Positions 44,838-53,907 of a stretch of DNA of 57,193 bases are shown piece after piece (the stretch's first letter is position 1; each line of letters starts with the position of its first letter). The DNA lies in NCBI RefSeq assembly GCF_003946465.1, contig NZ_RHOL01000018.1, forward strand, positions 1 through 57,193. The letters run 5' to 3'. The DNA comes from Lacticaseibacillus hegangensis. Its GTDB lineage: Bacteria; Bacillota; Bacilli; Lactobacillales; Lactobacillaceae. The notes beneath the pieces are model-generated. The model ran no database searches and had not been told where the DNA came from. It was given only the letters and a program-made list of their open reading frames with translations. Position numbers and translations under genes: made by a program.

Positions 44838-46057
44838 TACTTATCCTCCGGCTTCTGTGAGTGCACGTGGTTGACTTCCTCGTAAACGGTGGCCGGCAGG
44901 GTCCAGAGTTTGATGAAGCCGGCCGCGGCCTCCTGGTCGAAGGTGTCGGCAGAGGTGTAGGTCGCGAGGTTCTCGTCGTACAGGGAGTTGGTGTCCGACT
45001 TGCGCGCCACCGGTACGGCCGAGCCTTTGTACAGCTTCATCTTGACGACGCCGTTGACGACCTTTTGGGTGTCGTCAACAAAGGCCATCAGGCTGTCAAA
45101 CAGCGGGGTGATCCACTTGGCCTCGTAGATCATGTTGGTCAGCTGCTGCTCGATCAGCGGCTTGTAGTGGGCGACGTCACGCTCCAGCGTGAGGTTTTCC
45201 ATTTCGTGGTGGGCCGCCATGATCACCGCGGCAGCCGGGGCCTCGTAGACTTCGCGCGACTTGATGCCGACCATGCGGTTTTCAATTTTGTCGATGCGGC
45301 CGATGCCGTTGTCGCCGGCCAGCTTGTTCAAGGCCTTAATGAGGTCCGAGAGCTTCATCTGCTTGCCGTCGATGGCGACAGGGATGCCTTTTTCAAACGT
45401 CAGATCGAGAAAGGTTGGCTTGTCCGGTGCCTCTTCAGGCGAGACGGTCATGCCCCAAGCGTCGTCCGGCGCCTGGTTCCACGGGTTTTCCAAAATGCCG
45501 GCTTCGTTGGCGCGGCCCCAGAGGTTGGCGTCGATCGAGTACGGCGACTTCTTGCCGATTGGGACCGGGACGTTGTGCTCCTTGGCGTAGTCGATTTCTT
45601 CCTCACGGGACCAGTGGAAGTCGCGGATCGGGTCCTCGATTTTAAGCTGCGGATCCAGCGCGTGGATGGCGGCCTCAAAGCGGACCTGGTCGTTGCCCTT
45701 GCCGGTGGAGCCGTGCGCGATGGCAACGGCGCCGTGCTGGTGGGCGATCTCGACCAGGTGCTTGATGATCAGCGGCCGCGACAGGGCGGAAACCAGCGGG
45801 TAGTCGCCTTCGTACAAGGCGTTGGCCTTGATGACAGGTGTCACGTACTCGTCCGCAAACTCGTCTTGCGCGTCAATCGCGTAGCTCTCAATGGCGCCAA
45901 CTTGTTTGGCCTTTTTTTGAATGAAGTCCATGTCGGCGTTCGGCTGGCCGACGTTCAGGCAGGCGGCGATGACGTCGTAGCCTTTGTCCTGCAGCCACGG
46001 AATGGCCACGGAAGTATCCAAGCCGCCAGAATATGCCAACACGATTTTTTCAGTCAT
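44837..46057 (-). CDS. argG: Argininosuccinate synthase
   Basis: Joins citrulline and aspartate with ATP. 406 residues with the P-loop AYSGGLDTS at 8-16, [13 protein letters not shown] and the C-terminal ASS domain. ATG 46057 lies after TAGGAGGAATTC. First gene of the argGH pair, downstream of an amino acid transporter gene on the same strand. Confidence 0.96.
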   Translation of the reverse strand: MTEKIVLAYSGGLDTSVAIPWLQDKGYDVIAACLNVGQPNADMDFIQKKAKQVGAIESYAIDAQDEFADEYVTPVIKANALYEGDYPLVSALSRPLIIKHLVEIAHQHGAVAIAHGSTGKGNDQVRFEAAIHALDPQLKIEDPIRDFHWSREEEIDYAKEHNVPVPIGKKSPYSIDANLWGRANEAGILENPWNQAPDDAWGMTVSPEEAPDKPTFLDLTFEKGIPVAIDGKQMKLSDLIKALNKLAGDNGIGRIDKIENRMVGIKSREVYEAPAAAVIMAAHHEMENLTLERDVAHYKPLIEQQLTNMIYEAKWITPLFDSLMAFVDDTQKVVNGVVKMKLYKGSAVPVARKSDTNSLYDENLATYTSADTFDQEAAAGFIKLWTLPATVYEEVNHVHSQKPEDK

Positions 46058-46100
46058 AAAAGAATTCCTCCTAAAAGTTTAGTACTCGCTTACATCATAA

Positions 46101-46124
46101 CGCCCCGCGGCTGCTCGCGGGGCG
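46101..46124 (-). terminator. Hairpin between the transporter gene and argG
   Basis: CGCCCCGCG (46101-46109) pairs with CGCGGGGCG (46116-46124). The U-tract on the minus strand is weak (TTATG), so it may be an incomplete terminator and argGH could be read partly from upstream. Confidence 0.6.
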
Positions 46125-46151
46125 CGTTTAACCATTTAGTTCAAGTTGAAG

Positions 46152-47615
46152 CTAGTTCATGCGGTGTTCCACAAAGCCCAACGCGCGGCTGAGGATGAAG
46201 GTCATGGCGAAGTAAATCAAGGCCACGATCATGATCGGGAAGAACGGCTCAAACGACGCGCCTTGCACGGTGGTGCCTTCAAACATCAGCTCGGTCGCGC
46301 CGATGACGGACAGGACGGACGATTCCTTGATGTCAGTGACAAACTCGTTGCCAAGCGCCGGCCAGATGTTCTTGACGGCCTGCGGCAAAACCACGTAGCG
46401 GGTGGTTTCCCCGTTGCTCAGGCCCAGGCTGCGCGCGGCTTCGGTTTGCCCGATCGGCACGGAGTTTAGGCCGGAGCGGATGATCTCGGCGACATACGCG
46501 CCGGAGTTGATGCCCATGGCGATCGCGCCGGAAACAAAGGCGGAGAGGTTTAGGCCGAGGACTTGCAGGCCGAAGAAGACGATGAAGGCCTGAACCATCA
46601 GCGGTGTGCCGCGAATGAATTCAACATAAACCACGGCGATGGCCTTGAGGAGCCAGAGGCTGGAGCGGCGCATCAAGGCGAGGATGGTGCCAAGGATGGT
46701 CCCGGCGATGACGGTCAGCAGTGCAAACAGTAAGGTGTAAAGGGCACCTTTGATGAAGAAGCTGCTGTACTTGGACCAGAAGCTGTTGCTCTGGTTTTGC
46801 AGCTTGTAAGCTTGGCTCATCCAGCCGGCCCACAGGTGGTCTTTGCGAACCTTGTTGATGGTGCCGTTGACCTGGTTGGTCATGGCGGTGTCGCCTTTTG
46901 CCAGCGCGACGACGGTTGGGGCTTTCCCAGTGGCAAACTTAGGATCGATGATCTTCAGACTCGGGGTCTTTTCGACGTAAGCGCCGGCCACGATGTTGGA
47001 CATGACGCCGGCGTCGATCTTGCCGTACTCAACCTGCGCGATGACGTCGTTGGCTTTTTCCAGCGGCACGATCTTGGCGCCTTGCAGTTCGGCCTTGGCG
47101 ATTTGTTCCTGCGTGGACTGCTTTTGGGCCCCGACTTTTTTGCCGGAGAAGTCCGCGATGTTCTTATACTTGGAAGCCTCGTCTTTTTTGACGACCATGA
47201 TCTGCTTCTCTTCTGTGTAAGACTTGGAGAAGTTGACCTGCTTGGCGCGTTCAGGCGTGGCACTCATGCCGGAGATGACCATGTCGACTTTGCCGGTCTT
47301 CAAGGCGCCAATCAAGGCGTCAAAGCCCATTTCCTTAATCTGCAGCTTCACGCCCATGTCTTTGGCGATCTGCTTGGCCAGGGAAATGTCGGCGCCGACG
47401 ATGGTATCCGAGCCATCAACCGTGGCGTGGAACTCCAGCGGTGCGTAGTCCGCGGACACGCCCAAAATGACGTAGCCGCGCTGCTTGATTTTTTGCACCG
47501 AACTCGTGCCGCTGCCCGCCGCCGCGACCGGCTGGGCGTTAGATGTGGTGAGTGCCGTGCCGGCTACCAGCAGCGCCGCCAGCAGGCCGATGACCCAACG
47601 ATAAAGTTTATGCAT
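46152..47615 (-). CDS. Fused substrate-binding protein and permease, amino acid ABC transporter
   Basis: A 487-residue GlnPH-type fusion: signal peptide (about 1-33), SBP_bac_3 domain (with SADYAPLEFHATVDG and GMSATPERAKQVNFS), and a permease domain with EFIRGTPLMVQ and EAARSLGLSNGETTRYV. ATG 47615 lies eight bases after GAGGGG; a TTG at 47624 is less likely. No ATPase gene lies beside it, unlike the similar protein at 29724, so it must borrow one. The argGH neighbours hint at arginine, citrulline or a related polar amino acid. Confidence 0.9.
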   Translation of the reverse strand: MHKLYRWVIGLLAALLVAGTALTTSNAQPVAAAGSGTSSVQKIKQRGYVILGVSADYAPLEFHATVDGSDTIVGADISLAKQIAKDMGVKLQIKEMGFDALIGALKTGKVDMVISGMSATPERAKQVNFSKSYTEEKQIMVVKKDEASKYKNIADFSGKKVGAQKQSTQEQIAKAELQGAKIVPLEKANDVIAQVEYGKIDAGVMSNIVAGAYVEKTPSLKIIDPKFATGKAPTVVALAKGDTAMTNQVNGTINKVRKDHLWAGWMSQAYKLQNQSNSFWSKYSSFFIKGALYTLLFALLTVIAGTILGTILALMRRSSLWLLKAIAVVYVEFIRGTPLMVQAFIVFFGLQVLGLNLSAFVSGAIAMGINSGAYVAEIIRSGLNSVPIGQTEAARSLGLSNGETTRYVVLPQAVKNIWPALGNEFVTDIKESSVLSVIGATELMFEGTTVQGASFEPFFPIMIVALIYFAMTFILSRALGFVEHRMN

Positions 47616-47732
47616 AAGTGCCAACCCCTCAAACTTGAATTTTTAATGAATATATACCCATTTTGGAAAATATGCAAGTAAAATTGAGAAATATGCAAAA
47701 TATATTCAAGATGCAGTCAGATTCTCCCGCTT

Positions 47733-47761
47733 TTGCCCCGTCTCTGCGAAACCGTTATAAT
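47733..47761 (+). promoter_or_regulatory. wal operon promoter
   Basis: TTGCCC (47733-47738), 17-base spacer, TATAAT (47756-47761), about 33 bases before walR. Confidence 0.75.
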
Positions 47762-47794
47762 GTAGGTAACACGTCTACGTTATGGAGGCCAATT

Positions 47795-48505
47795 ATGGCA
47801 AAAAAGATCCTAGTGGTCGACGACGAAAAGCCGATCCTGGACATCGTCAAATTTAATCTGAATAAGGAAGGGTACGACGTTGTCACCGCGGAAGACGGTG
47901 AAGAGGCGCTGACCAAGGTGAGCGAGGAAAATCCCGACCTCATCATCCTCGATTTGATGCTGCCGAAGATCGACGGGCTGGAGGTGGCGCGTCAGGTGCG
48001 CAAGGACCACGACACCCCAATCATCATGCTGACGGCGAAGGATTCCGAGATCGACAAGGTCCTCGGACTGGAAATGGGCGCGGATGATTACGTCACCAAG
48101 CCGTTTTCCAACCGTGAGCTGGTGGCCCGGGTCAAGGCGAATCTGCGCCGCTCCGGCACGCCGGTGCAAGCCGAGGCGCAGGAGCCGGAGAATCAGGAGC
48201 TGACCGTCGGCGACCTGACGATTCATCCGGATGCTTACACCGTCACGAAGCGGGGCGAGAAAATTGAGCTGACCCACCGGGAGTTCGAACTGCTGCATTA
48301 CTTGGCGCAGCACCTGGGTCAGGTCATGACGCGCGAGCACTTGCTGCAAACGGTTTGGGGCTACGATTACTTCGGCGACGTTCGGACCGTTGATGTGACG
48401 GTTCGCCGGCTGCGCGAAAAAATCGAAGACAACCCGTCCCATCCGGAGTGGCTGGTCACGCGGCGCGGCGTTGGGTATTATCTGAAGAACCCGAACGAGG
48501 AGTAG
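47795..48505 (+). CDS. walR: Essential response regulator WalR (YycF)
   Basis: OmpR-family regulator, 236 residues, of cell-wall metabolism genes. It has the acidic DD (9-10), phosphoacceptor Asp53 in [21 protein letters not shown], and the winged-helix part [26 protein letters not shown] ending [14 protein letters not shown] 47795 lies after TATGGAGG. The open frame to 47663 covers the promoter. It heads the walRKHIJ operon. Confidence 0.97.
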   Translation: MAKKILVVDDEKPILDIVKFNLNKEGYDVVTAEDGEEALTKVSEENPDLIILDLMLPKIDGLEVARQVRKDHDTPIIMLTAKDSEIDKVLGLEMGADDYVTKPFSNRELVARVKANLRRSGTPVQAEAQEPENQELTVGDLTIHPDAYTVTKRGEKIELTHREFELLHYLAQHLGQVMTREHLLQTVWGYDYFGDVRTVDVTVRRLREKIEDNPSHPEWLVTRRGVGYYLKNPNEE

Positions 48506-48508
48506 GCC

Positions 48509-48678
48509 AATCGTGCTCGGAGCGGCAACGCCCGAGTGTCCAGCTACGCCCAAGGCCTCACCGGCAAGAAGCGCCGGCAATGCCTTAGGCTATGATCAGA
48601 CTGTAGCCATTTATGGCGTATAGTCTGACATGCGTAGCGGCTGGCCATCGGGCTAAGTGCGCCGCTCCTCACAACTTG
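48509..48678 (+). repeat. Structured intergenic element, copy 1 (walR-walK spacer)
   Basis: A 170-base element running from AATCGTGCTC to CTCACAACTTG. Predicted stems: P1 48519-48526/48661-48668 (GGAGCGGC/GCCGCTCC); P2 48531-48535/48648-48652 and 48540-48544/48640-48644; P3 48549-48556/48582-48589; P4 48561-48565/48573-48577; P5 48596-48602/48622-48628 with inner 48606-48610/48613-48617. Copy 2 (48682-48805) keeps P1 to P4 with compensatory changes and lacks P5. No U-tract. Function unknown. Confidence 0.85.
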
Positions 48679-48681
48679 CGT

Positions 48682-48805
48682 AATCGTGCTCGGCACGACA
48701 ACGCCCGAGCATCTAGCTACGCCTAAGGCCTCGTCGGCAAAAAGCGCCGACAATGCCTTAGGCTAGGCTAGCTGTCGGGCTAAGACCGTCGTGCCTCACA
48801 ACTTG
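48682..48805 (+). repeat. Structured intergenic element, copy 2 (ends in the walK ribosome-binding site)
   Basis: A 124-base shorter copy. P1 48692-48699/48788-48795 (GGCACGAC/GTCGTGCC); P2 48704-48708/48775-48779 and 48713-48717/48767-48771; P3 48722-48729/48755-48762; P4 48734-48738/48746-48750. The unpaired segments AACG, TACG and CTAAG match copy 1. Its last bases overlap the GGAG (48805-48808) of walK. A competing 5' hairpin, TGCTCGG with CCGAGCA, is also possible. Confidence 0.85.
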
Positions 48806-48815
48806 GAGATTTACA

Positions 48816-50720
48816 TTGAACAAGAAGATTCGTTTTTTTCAATCGATCAACTTTAAGATCGCGCTGGTGTTTATTCTGCTGCTTTTGGTGACGGTGGAAA
48901 TCATTGGCGCGTATTTTGTGCGGTCCCTGGAACAGCAGAACGTCGATACGTTTAAGACCGCGATCAACCTCGATCCCTACTTGCAGGACAAGGTCGCCAC
49001 GGATCTGATGAAGTCCGATACCTCAGCCGCCGATGATTCCCTCAAGTCCACGATTTCCCAGGCTGATGTCGCCAACACCGCGACGATCGTGGTCGTCGAC
49101 GCCAAGGGGACGGTGCGCGCTAATTCCAACATCAATTCCCAAAATGATGTCGGCACCAAGTCCGCCAATAACAGCATTAAGAACGTCCTGTACAGCGGCC
49201 AACTGTTCGAGGGCTACGAATACAGCGATTCGTCCGGGTCGATGTACACCAAGATCATTCCCATCAAAAATCCTAACGCGACCGGTGACGGCAATGCGGT
49301 GATCGGCGCGGTGGCCATCACGGCCTCGATGGAGACGGTGTACAACAACATCAATCAAATCGTCCGGATTTTCCTGATCGCCAGCCTGGTCGCCGGCCTT
49401 CTCGGGGTGATCATCTCCATTGTCATCTCCCGCGCCATCACGCGGCCCATCGATGAAATGAAAAAGCAGGCCATTCGCATGGCCCGCGGCGACTATTCTG
49501 GCCAGGTCCGCATTTACGGGCAGGATGAGTTGGGCCAGCTGGCCGTTGCGGTCAACAACTTGAGTGTGCGGGTCGAAGAAGCCCAGGAGGCCAGCGAGGC
49601 CGAACGGCGCCGGCTGGATTCTGTTTTGGCCCACATGACCGATGGGGTCATCGCCACGGATCGCCGCGGCAATGTCATCATTATCAACGAAACCGCGCTG
49701 GAATTTTTGGATACCAAGAATGAAGACGTGATCGGCGTGTCGATCCTGCGCCTGCTGAACATTGAAAAGGACTACACGCTGCGGGACCTCTTGGAAAACC
49801 AGAAGGAGCTGCTGCTGGACTTCACCGAACAGCTCGACCATGAGCTGATTCTGCGGGTCGACTTCAGCCTGATCCAGCGCGAAACCGGGTTTATCTCCGG
49901 GATTGTCGCCGTGCTGCACGATGTCACCGAGCAGCAGAAAAACGAGCGGGAGCGCCGCGAGTTCGTGTCGAACGTCTCGCACGAACTGCGCACGCCGCTG
50001 ACCTCGATGCGCTCGTACATTGAAGCGCTGAACGAAGGGGCCTGGAAGGATCCGAAGATTGCGCCGCAGTTCCTCAAGGTCACTCAAGAGGAAACCGACC
50101 GCATGATCCGCATGATCAACGACCTGCTGTCGCTGTCGCGGATGGATTCCGGCACGGCCAAGATCGAAAAGGAAACCGTCAACCTGAACGAGTTCTTCAA
50201 CTACATTCTGGACCGCTTTGACATGATGCTGAAAACCGACAACGAAGCCGCCGGCGCCGATAATAATCAGGTCGAGCCGCTGAAGACCACCCCACACAAG
50301 CACTACACGCTGCGCCGCGAGATCACCAAGCGCGATCTGTGGGTCGACATCGATCAGGACAAGTTTATGCAAGTGATCGACAACATCATGAATAACGCGA
50401 TCAAGTACAGCCCGGACGGCGGCGTGATCACGGCGCGGCTGCTTGAAACGCACAACCACGTGATTTTGTCGATTCAAGACCAGGGCCTGGGCATTCCGCG
50501 CCAGGACATCAACAAGGTCTTCGATCGCTTCTACCGGGTCGACAAGGCCCGGTCGCGCAAGCAAGGCGGCACGGGCCTGGGCCTGGCGATTTCCAAGGAA
50601 GTCGTCGAGGCCCTGGGCGGCCGCATCTGGGTCGATTCCCAGGAAGGCAAGGGCAGCACGTTCTACATTTCGCTGCCGTATCAGCCGCTTGATGAGGGAG
50701 GCGATTGGGATGAAGCTTAG
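48816..50720 (+). CDS. walK: Essential sensor histidine kinase WalK (YycG)
   Basis: Sensor for wall synthesis, 634 residues: helix 1 (about 14-35), extracellular Cache/PAS-like domain (36-182), helix 2 (183-206), HAMP (207-258), PAS (264-370), phosphoacceptor His389 in VSHELRTPLTSMRSYIEAL, and ATPase domain with NNAIKYSPDG, DQGLGIP, FDRFYRVDKARSR and GTGLGLAI. The start is TTG 48816, with GGAG at 48805-48808. It phosphorylates WalR. The 310-base gap to walR is unusual, as these genes are normally close together. Confidence 0.97.
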   Translation: MNKKIRFFQSINFKIALVFILLLLVTVEIIGAYFVRSLEQQNVDTFKTAINLDPYLQDKVATDLMKSDTSAADDSLKSTISQADVANTATIVVVDAKGTVRANSNINSQNDVGTKSANNSIKNVLYSGQLFEGYEYSDSSGSMYTKIIPIKNPNATGDGNAVIGAVAITASMETVYNNINQIVRIFLIASLVAGLLGVIISIVISRAITRPIDEMKKQAIRMARGDYSGQVRIYGQDELGQLAVAVNNLSVRVEEAQEASEAERRRLDSVLAHMTDGVIATDRRGNVIIINETALEFLDTKNEDVIGVSILRLLNIEKDYTLRDLLENQKELLLDFTEQLDHELILRVDFSLIQRETGFISGIVAVLHDVTEQQKNERERREFVSNVSHELRTPLTSMRSYIEALNEGAWKDPKIAPQFLKVTQEETDRMIRMINDLLSLSRMDSGTAKIEKETVNLNEFFNYILDRFDMMLKTDNEAAGADNNQVEPLKTTPHKHYTLRREITKRDLWVDIDQDKFMQVIDNIMNNAIKYSPDGGVITARLLETHNHVILSIQDQGLGIPRQDINKVFDRFYRVDKARSRKQGGTGLGLAISKEVVEALGGRIWVDSQEGKGSTFYISLPYQPLDEGGDWDEA

Positions 50721-52059
50721 TGGCTTAATTTTACGGGTCTCTTTGACCGCCATGGTGCTGCTCAGCCTCGTGTTCTCGGCACTGATCTGGCGCAATCCGT
50801 CGCGGCTGGGTCGCACGGACACCTCCAGTGCGCTTAAAACCACGCAGACCGCGTCGGCCAACCAGCAGGCGGCCTACCTGTTTGTCCCGACGACCGCCTA
50901 TTATCAAACAGGCAGTCAAAAGGTGCAGCTGATGCAGGCCGACCAGTCGGCGACCGGCCAGATTCACCGGACAATTCGGCCGTGGCGGCTCAAAAAAATC
51001 AGCAGCTCGGTTCAGCTCAGCACCAGTGCATTTGCGGCGCTGCTGACGCAGGATGAGACGCTGCAGCTGACGTTCAGCGCCCCGGTGACCTTCGGCGTGT
51101 TCAACGCGCACTACTTTAACCAGCCGCTGAAGAATCCACCCGCCTTTCAGTTTGATCGGCTGATTATCGATCTGAAAAAGCGCACGCCTAAACTGACGCT
51201 GGTGGACGACGCCACGCGCATGAGCCGCACTGCGACCCTTGCCAGCAGCTCGACCACCAAGTTGCGCGCTTACCTCAACAAGGCTCAGCCCAGTGGGCTG
51301 CCGGTGGTGGAAAAACGCCTGAACGGGAAGCTGATTCCGTACTACGCGAAACCGGTGGCGCTCAGTCCCTACGCCTTCTTGCTGGACCAGCAAACCGCTA
51401 ACCACTTTGTGTCGCTGCTGATGCCGGCCAATTCCGCCGCGGCGGTCGACAGCCGGGAGATCGGCGACGAATCGATTTACACGCTCGGGGATACGCGCAT
51501 GACCCTGAACAGCTCGTCCAGTGTGATGCAGTACGAGGACCCGGGCAAGGTCACCAAGAGTAAGAGTCTGGGCACGGCCCTGACCAAAGGAGAGGCCGCC
51601 ATTTCGCAGCTGAACCTGCAGGGTATCACCTCGATGCATTACTTCAGCTACGATAAGGGCAGTCGCACCGTGGGCTTTCGGTCATACGCCCAGGGGCTGC
51701 CAATTTTCAACAGCCTGGATAACGGGCTGGTGCAAACGGTCAGCAGCGAAAGTGGTTTGACCACGACCTTCTCGCTGAACAACCTGACCGTGGCCATCCC
51801 GACCGCGCAGGCCACCAAAACCCTGCCGACCACGCAGGAGGTATTGAACCAGCTGGCCACCGCCGGCTACGCGCAATCGACGATTCAAGACATTCGCCTG
51901 GGCTACTACTGGCGGCCGCAAAGCGCAAGCTCGCAGGTCGTGGACCTGACACCGACGTACTTTGTTGAGCTCAATGGGCAGTACAAGCGCTACACCGAGT
52001 GGCTGACCCCGCAAACCGCGGAAAACCAGAACCAGTCCGCCGCGCAGGCAATTCGCTAG
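50710..52059 (+). CDS. walH: WalH (YycH), regulator of WalK
   Basis: A 449-residue protein with one N-terminal helix (about 6-25) and a large extracellular part, the YycH architecture. In Bacillus it interacts with WalI and modulates WalK at the membrane. ATG 50710 follows GGGAGGCGATTGGG, overlaps the walK stop by 11 bases, and lies within the operon. Sequence similarity in this family is weak, so position is strong support. Confidence 0.92.
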   Translation: MKLSGLILRVSLTAMVLLSLVFSALIWRNPSRLGRTDTSSALKTTQTASANQQAAYLFVPTTAYYQTGSQKVQLMQADQSATGQIHRTIRPWRLKKISSSVQLSTSAFAALLTQDETLQLTFSAPVTFGVFNAHYFNQPLKNPPAFQFDRLIIDLKKRTPKLTLVDDATRMSRTATLASSSTTKLRAYLNKAQPSGLPVVEKRLNGKLIPYYAKPVALSPYAFLLDQQTANHFVSLLMPANSAAAVDSREIGDESIYTLGDTRMTLNSSSSVMQYEDPGKVTKSKSLGTALTKGEAAISQLNLQGITSMHYFSYDKGSRTVGFRSYAQGLPIFNSLDNGLVQTVSSESGLTTTFSLNNLTVAIPTAQATKTLPTTQEVLNQLATAGYAQSTIQDIRLGYYWRPQSASSQVVDLTPTYFVELNGQYKRYTEWLTPQTAENQNQSAAQAIR

Positions 52060-52074
52060 AAAGGAGCAGGCCTT

Positions 52075-52875
52075 ATGGACTTTCGCCGCATCGAAATGAT
52101 TTTTCTCTTCGTCTTCATCGCGCTGAACGTCTTCCTGGGGATCAGCTTCTTTCAAAGCCAGCAGGTCGATCTGGCAACGGACGCTGCCGGCACGACCGCG
52201 ATTCTGGCGGACATCAAGCGCGATGACATCAAGCTGCCTAAGCTGAGCACCAGCACCGAGCGCGGCGCTTATCTGGCCAACACGACCCCGTCGCCGCTGC
52301 GCCAGGACGCCAGCCGCGTCAAGGGCCAAGAGCTGCACTTCAGCGACGTGAACGGCACCACGCTGACGGCGACTTTAGCCACTGCGCTGAACGTCAAGAC
52401 CGACGCCTCGGCGCGGCTGCAGCGGTGGGTCGCGCGCGCTGACAACGTCGCGCATGGCAGCGCCTATGTCTACCAGAAGGATCTGTCCACCGCCACCAGC
52501 TACGTGTTCGCGCAAAAAATCAGCGGCCACTTGGTCAACGATCCGCACGCGCAGTTGACCCTTCACGTGAGCGATGGCCACTTGACCGGCTACACGCAGA
52601 CTTACCTGCCAAACCTGGTCACCCTGCGCCAGGACGTTAACTTGTGCTCGGCCCAGGACGCGGTCACCACGCTGTACCGCGAAAACGAGATCACCAGCAA
52701 CTCGAAGGTGCTTTGGACGCGTTTGTCCTACACCTACCTGCTGAACGCCAAGGGCAGCACCGTTTACGTGCCGGCCTGGTCGGTGGGCATCGAAAGCCAG
52801 GGCTCCAAGAACTTGACCGTGAAAAAAGTGAACGCCATCAATAAAACGGTGCTGAAAACCCGCGCCGAAGAATAA
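52075..52875 (+). CDS. walI: WalI (YycI), regulator of WalK
   Basis: A 266-residue protein with an N-terminal helix (about 6-24, IEMIFLFVFIALNVFLG) and an extracellular domain with YTYLLNAKGSTVYVPAWSV, as in YycI. It pairs with WalH to control WalK. ATG 52075 lies 15 bases after walH with AAAGGAG. A hairpin and short T-run follow at about 52895-52919. Confidence 0.92.
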   Translation: MDFRRIEMIFLFVFIALNVFLGISFFQSQQVDLATDAAGTTAILADIKRDDIKLPKLSTSTERGAYLANTTPSPLRQDASRVKGQELHFSDVNGTTLTATLATALNVKTDASARLQRWVARADNVAHGSAYVYQKDLSTATSYVFAQKISGHLVNDPHAQLTLHVSDGHLTGYTQTYLPNLVTLRQDVNLCSAQDAVTTLYRENEITSNSKVLWTRLSYTYLLNAKGSTVYVPAWSVGIESQGSKNLTVKKVNAINKTVLKTRAEE

Positions 52876-52990
52876 CGCAACCCGCGGTGCGGGTGGGGCA
52901 GCTCATCTCCACCGCTTTTTAGTGGGCGAGCCCGCTCAGTTTAGCGAGGGGTGTTCGTATGGTACGATAGCCGCGAAAAGAGTGAGCAGA

Positions 52991-53806
52991 GTGACAGAAG
53001 ATTTTGGCATGCGGGTGTCCGTTTTGGCCTCCAGCAGTTCGGGCAACGCAACTTACATTGAAACGCCTCAGCATCACGTGCTGATGGACGCCGGTCTGTC
53101 CGGCAAGAAGCTGAACGAGCTGCTGCACAGCATCGGCCGCGACCTCAAGGACATCGATTCGGTGTTTATTTCGCATGAGCACACCGACCACTGCCGCGGC
53201 GTGGGCGTGTTGGCCCGCAAGTATCCTAACTTGACGGTGTACGCCAACGCCCCAACGATCGCGGCGCTGCCCAAAAGCGTCGGCGTGCTGCCGCAGGATC
53301 AGATCCGCGTGTTCGACGAAGGGGCCCAGCTCGATTTGGGCGACTTGGACGTTGAAAGCTTCGGGGTCTCTCATGATGCCGCGCAGGCGCAATTCTACCA
53401 GTTCCAACACGACGGCAAGCGCTTCGCCATCGTGACGGACACCGGGTACGTGTCTGACCGCGTCGAAGGCACCATCAGAGACGCCGACGCCTACGTGATG
53501 GAAACCAACCATGACCTGGAAATGCTACGCGAGGGTCCGTACCCGTGGCCGCTGAAGCAGCGGATCTTGGGCGATTTTGGGCATTTAAGCAACGAGGACG
53601 GGGCCAACGCGATCATGGATGTGATCGGCCTGAAAACCAAGCGCGTGTACTTGGGGCACCTGTCGCCGCACAATAATATGAAGCCGCTGGCGCATGTGAC
53701 CGTGGTCAACCTGCTGAAGGAGCAGGGCTTAGCCGTTGGGCATGACTTTCAGGTGCTCGACACCGATCCCGCCGTGGCCGATCCCTTATTTACCGTCGGG
53801 GCCTGA
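52991..53806 (+). CDS. walJ: WalJ (YycJ/VicX), metallo-beta-lactamase-fold hydrolase
   Basis: A 271-residue cytoplasmic metal-dependent nuclease-like enzyme with the HEHTDHCRG metal motif (HxHxDH), VLMDAGLSGKK, and a later GHLSPHNN. In Streptococcus and Bacillus YycJ is linked to DNA metabolism or cell-wall control; its substrate is not fixed. The start is uncertain: I use GTG 52991, with ATG 53009 and GTG 52982 as alternatives. TACGAT near 52964 may be an internal promoter. Confidence 0.92.
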   Translation: MTEDFGMRVSVLASSSSGNATYIETPQHHVLMDAGLSGKKLNELLHSIGRDLKDIDSVFISHEHTDHCRGVGVLARKYPNLTVYANAPTIAALPKSVGVLPQDQIRVFDEGAQLDLGDLDVESFGVSHDAAQAQFYQFQHDGKRFAIVTDTGYVSDRVEGTIRDADAYVMETNHDLEMLREGPYPWPLKQRILGDFGHLSNEDGANAIMDVIGLKTKRVYLGHLSPHNNMKPLAHVTVVNLLKEQGLAVGHDFQVLDTDPAVADPLFTVGA

Positions 53807-53827
53807 GCTTAAGGCGCATCATCGCCG

Positions 53828-53845
53828 AAAAAGCCCAGGCTTTTT
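53828..53845 (+). terminator. Small terminator-like hairpin after walJ
   Basis: AAAAAGCC and GGCTTTTT arms with a two-base loop. htrA begins 60 bases later, with TACACT (53870-53875) as a possible -10. Confidence 0.6.
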
Positions 53846-53907
53846 CATACTTTCGTCAAACCAATCCCGTACACTGGTTTATGTAGAAAAAGAGAGGAAG
53901 GGTCATT

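Noticed and set aside
44861-46192. 443-residue plus-strand frame opposite argG
   Set aside because: Antisense shadow; Val/Asp-rich composition typical of reverse-read GC-rich genes.
49023-50861. 612-residue minus-strand open frame opposite walK
   Set aside because: It is an antisense shadow of walK produced by high GC at third positions; it has no ribosome-binding site and low-complexity composition.
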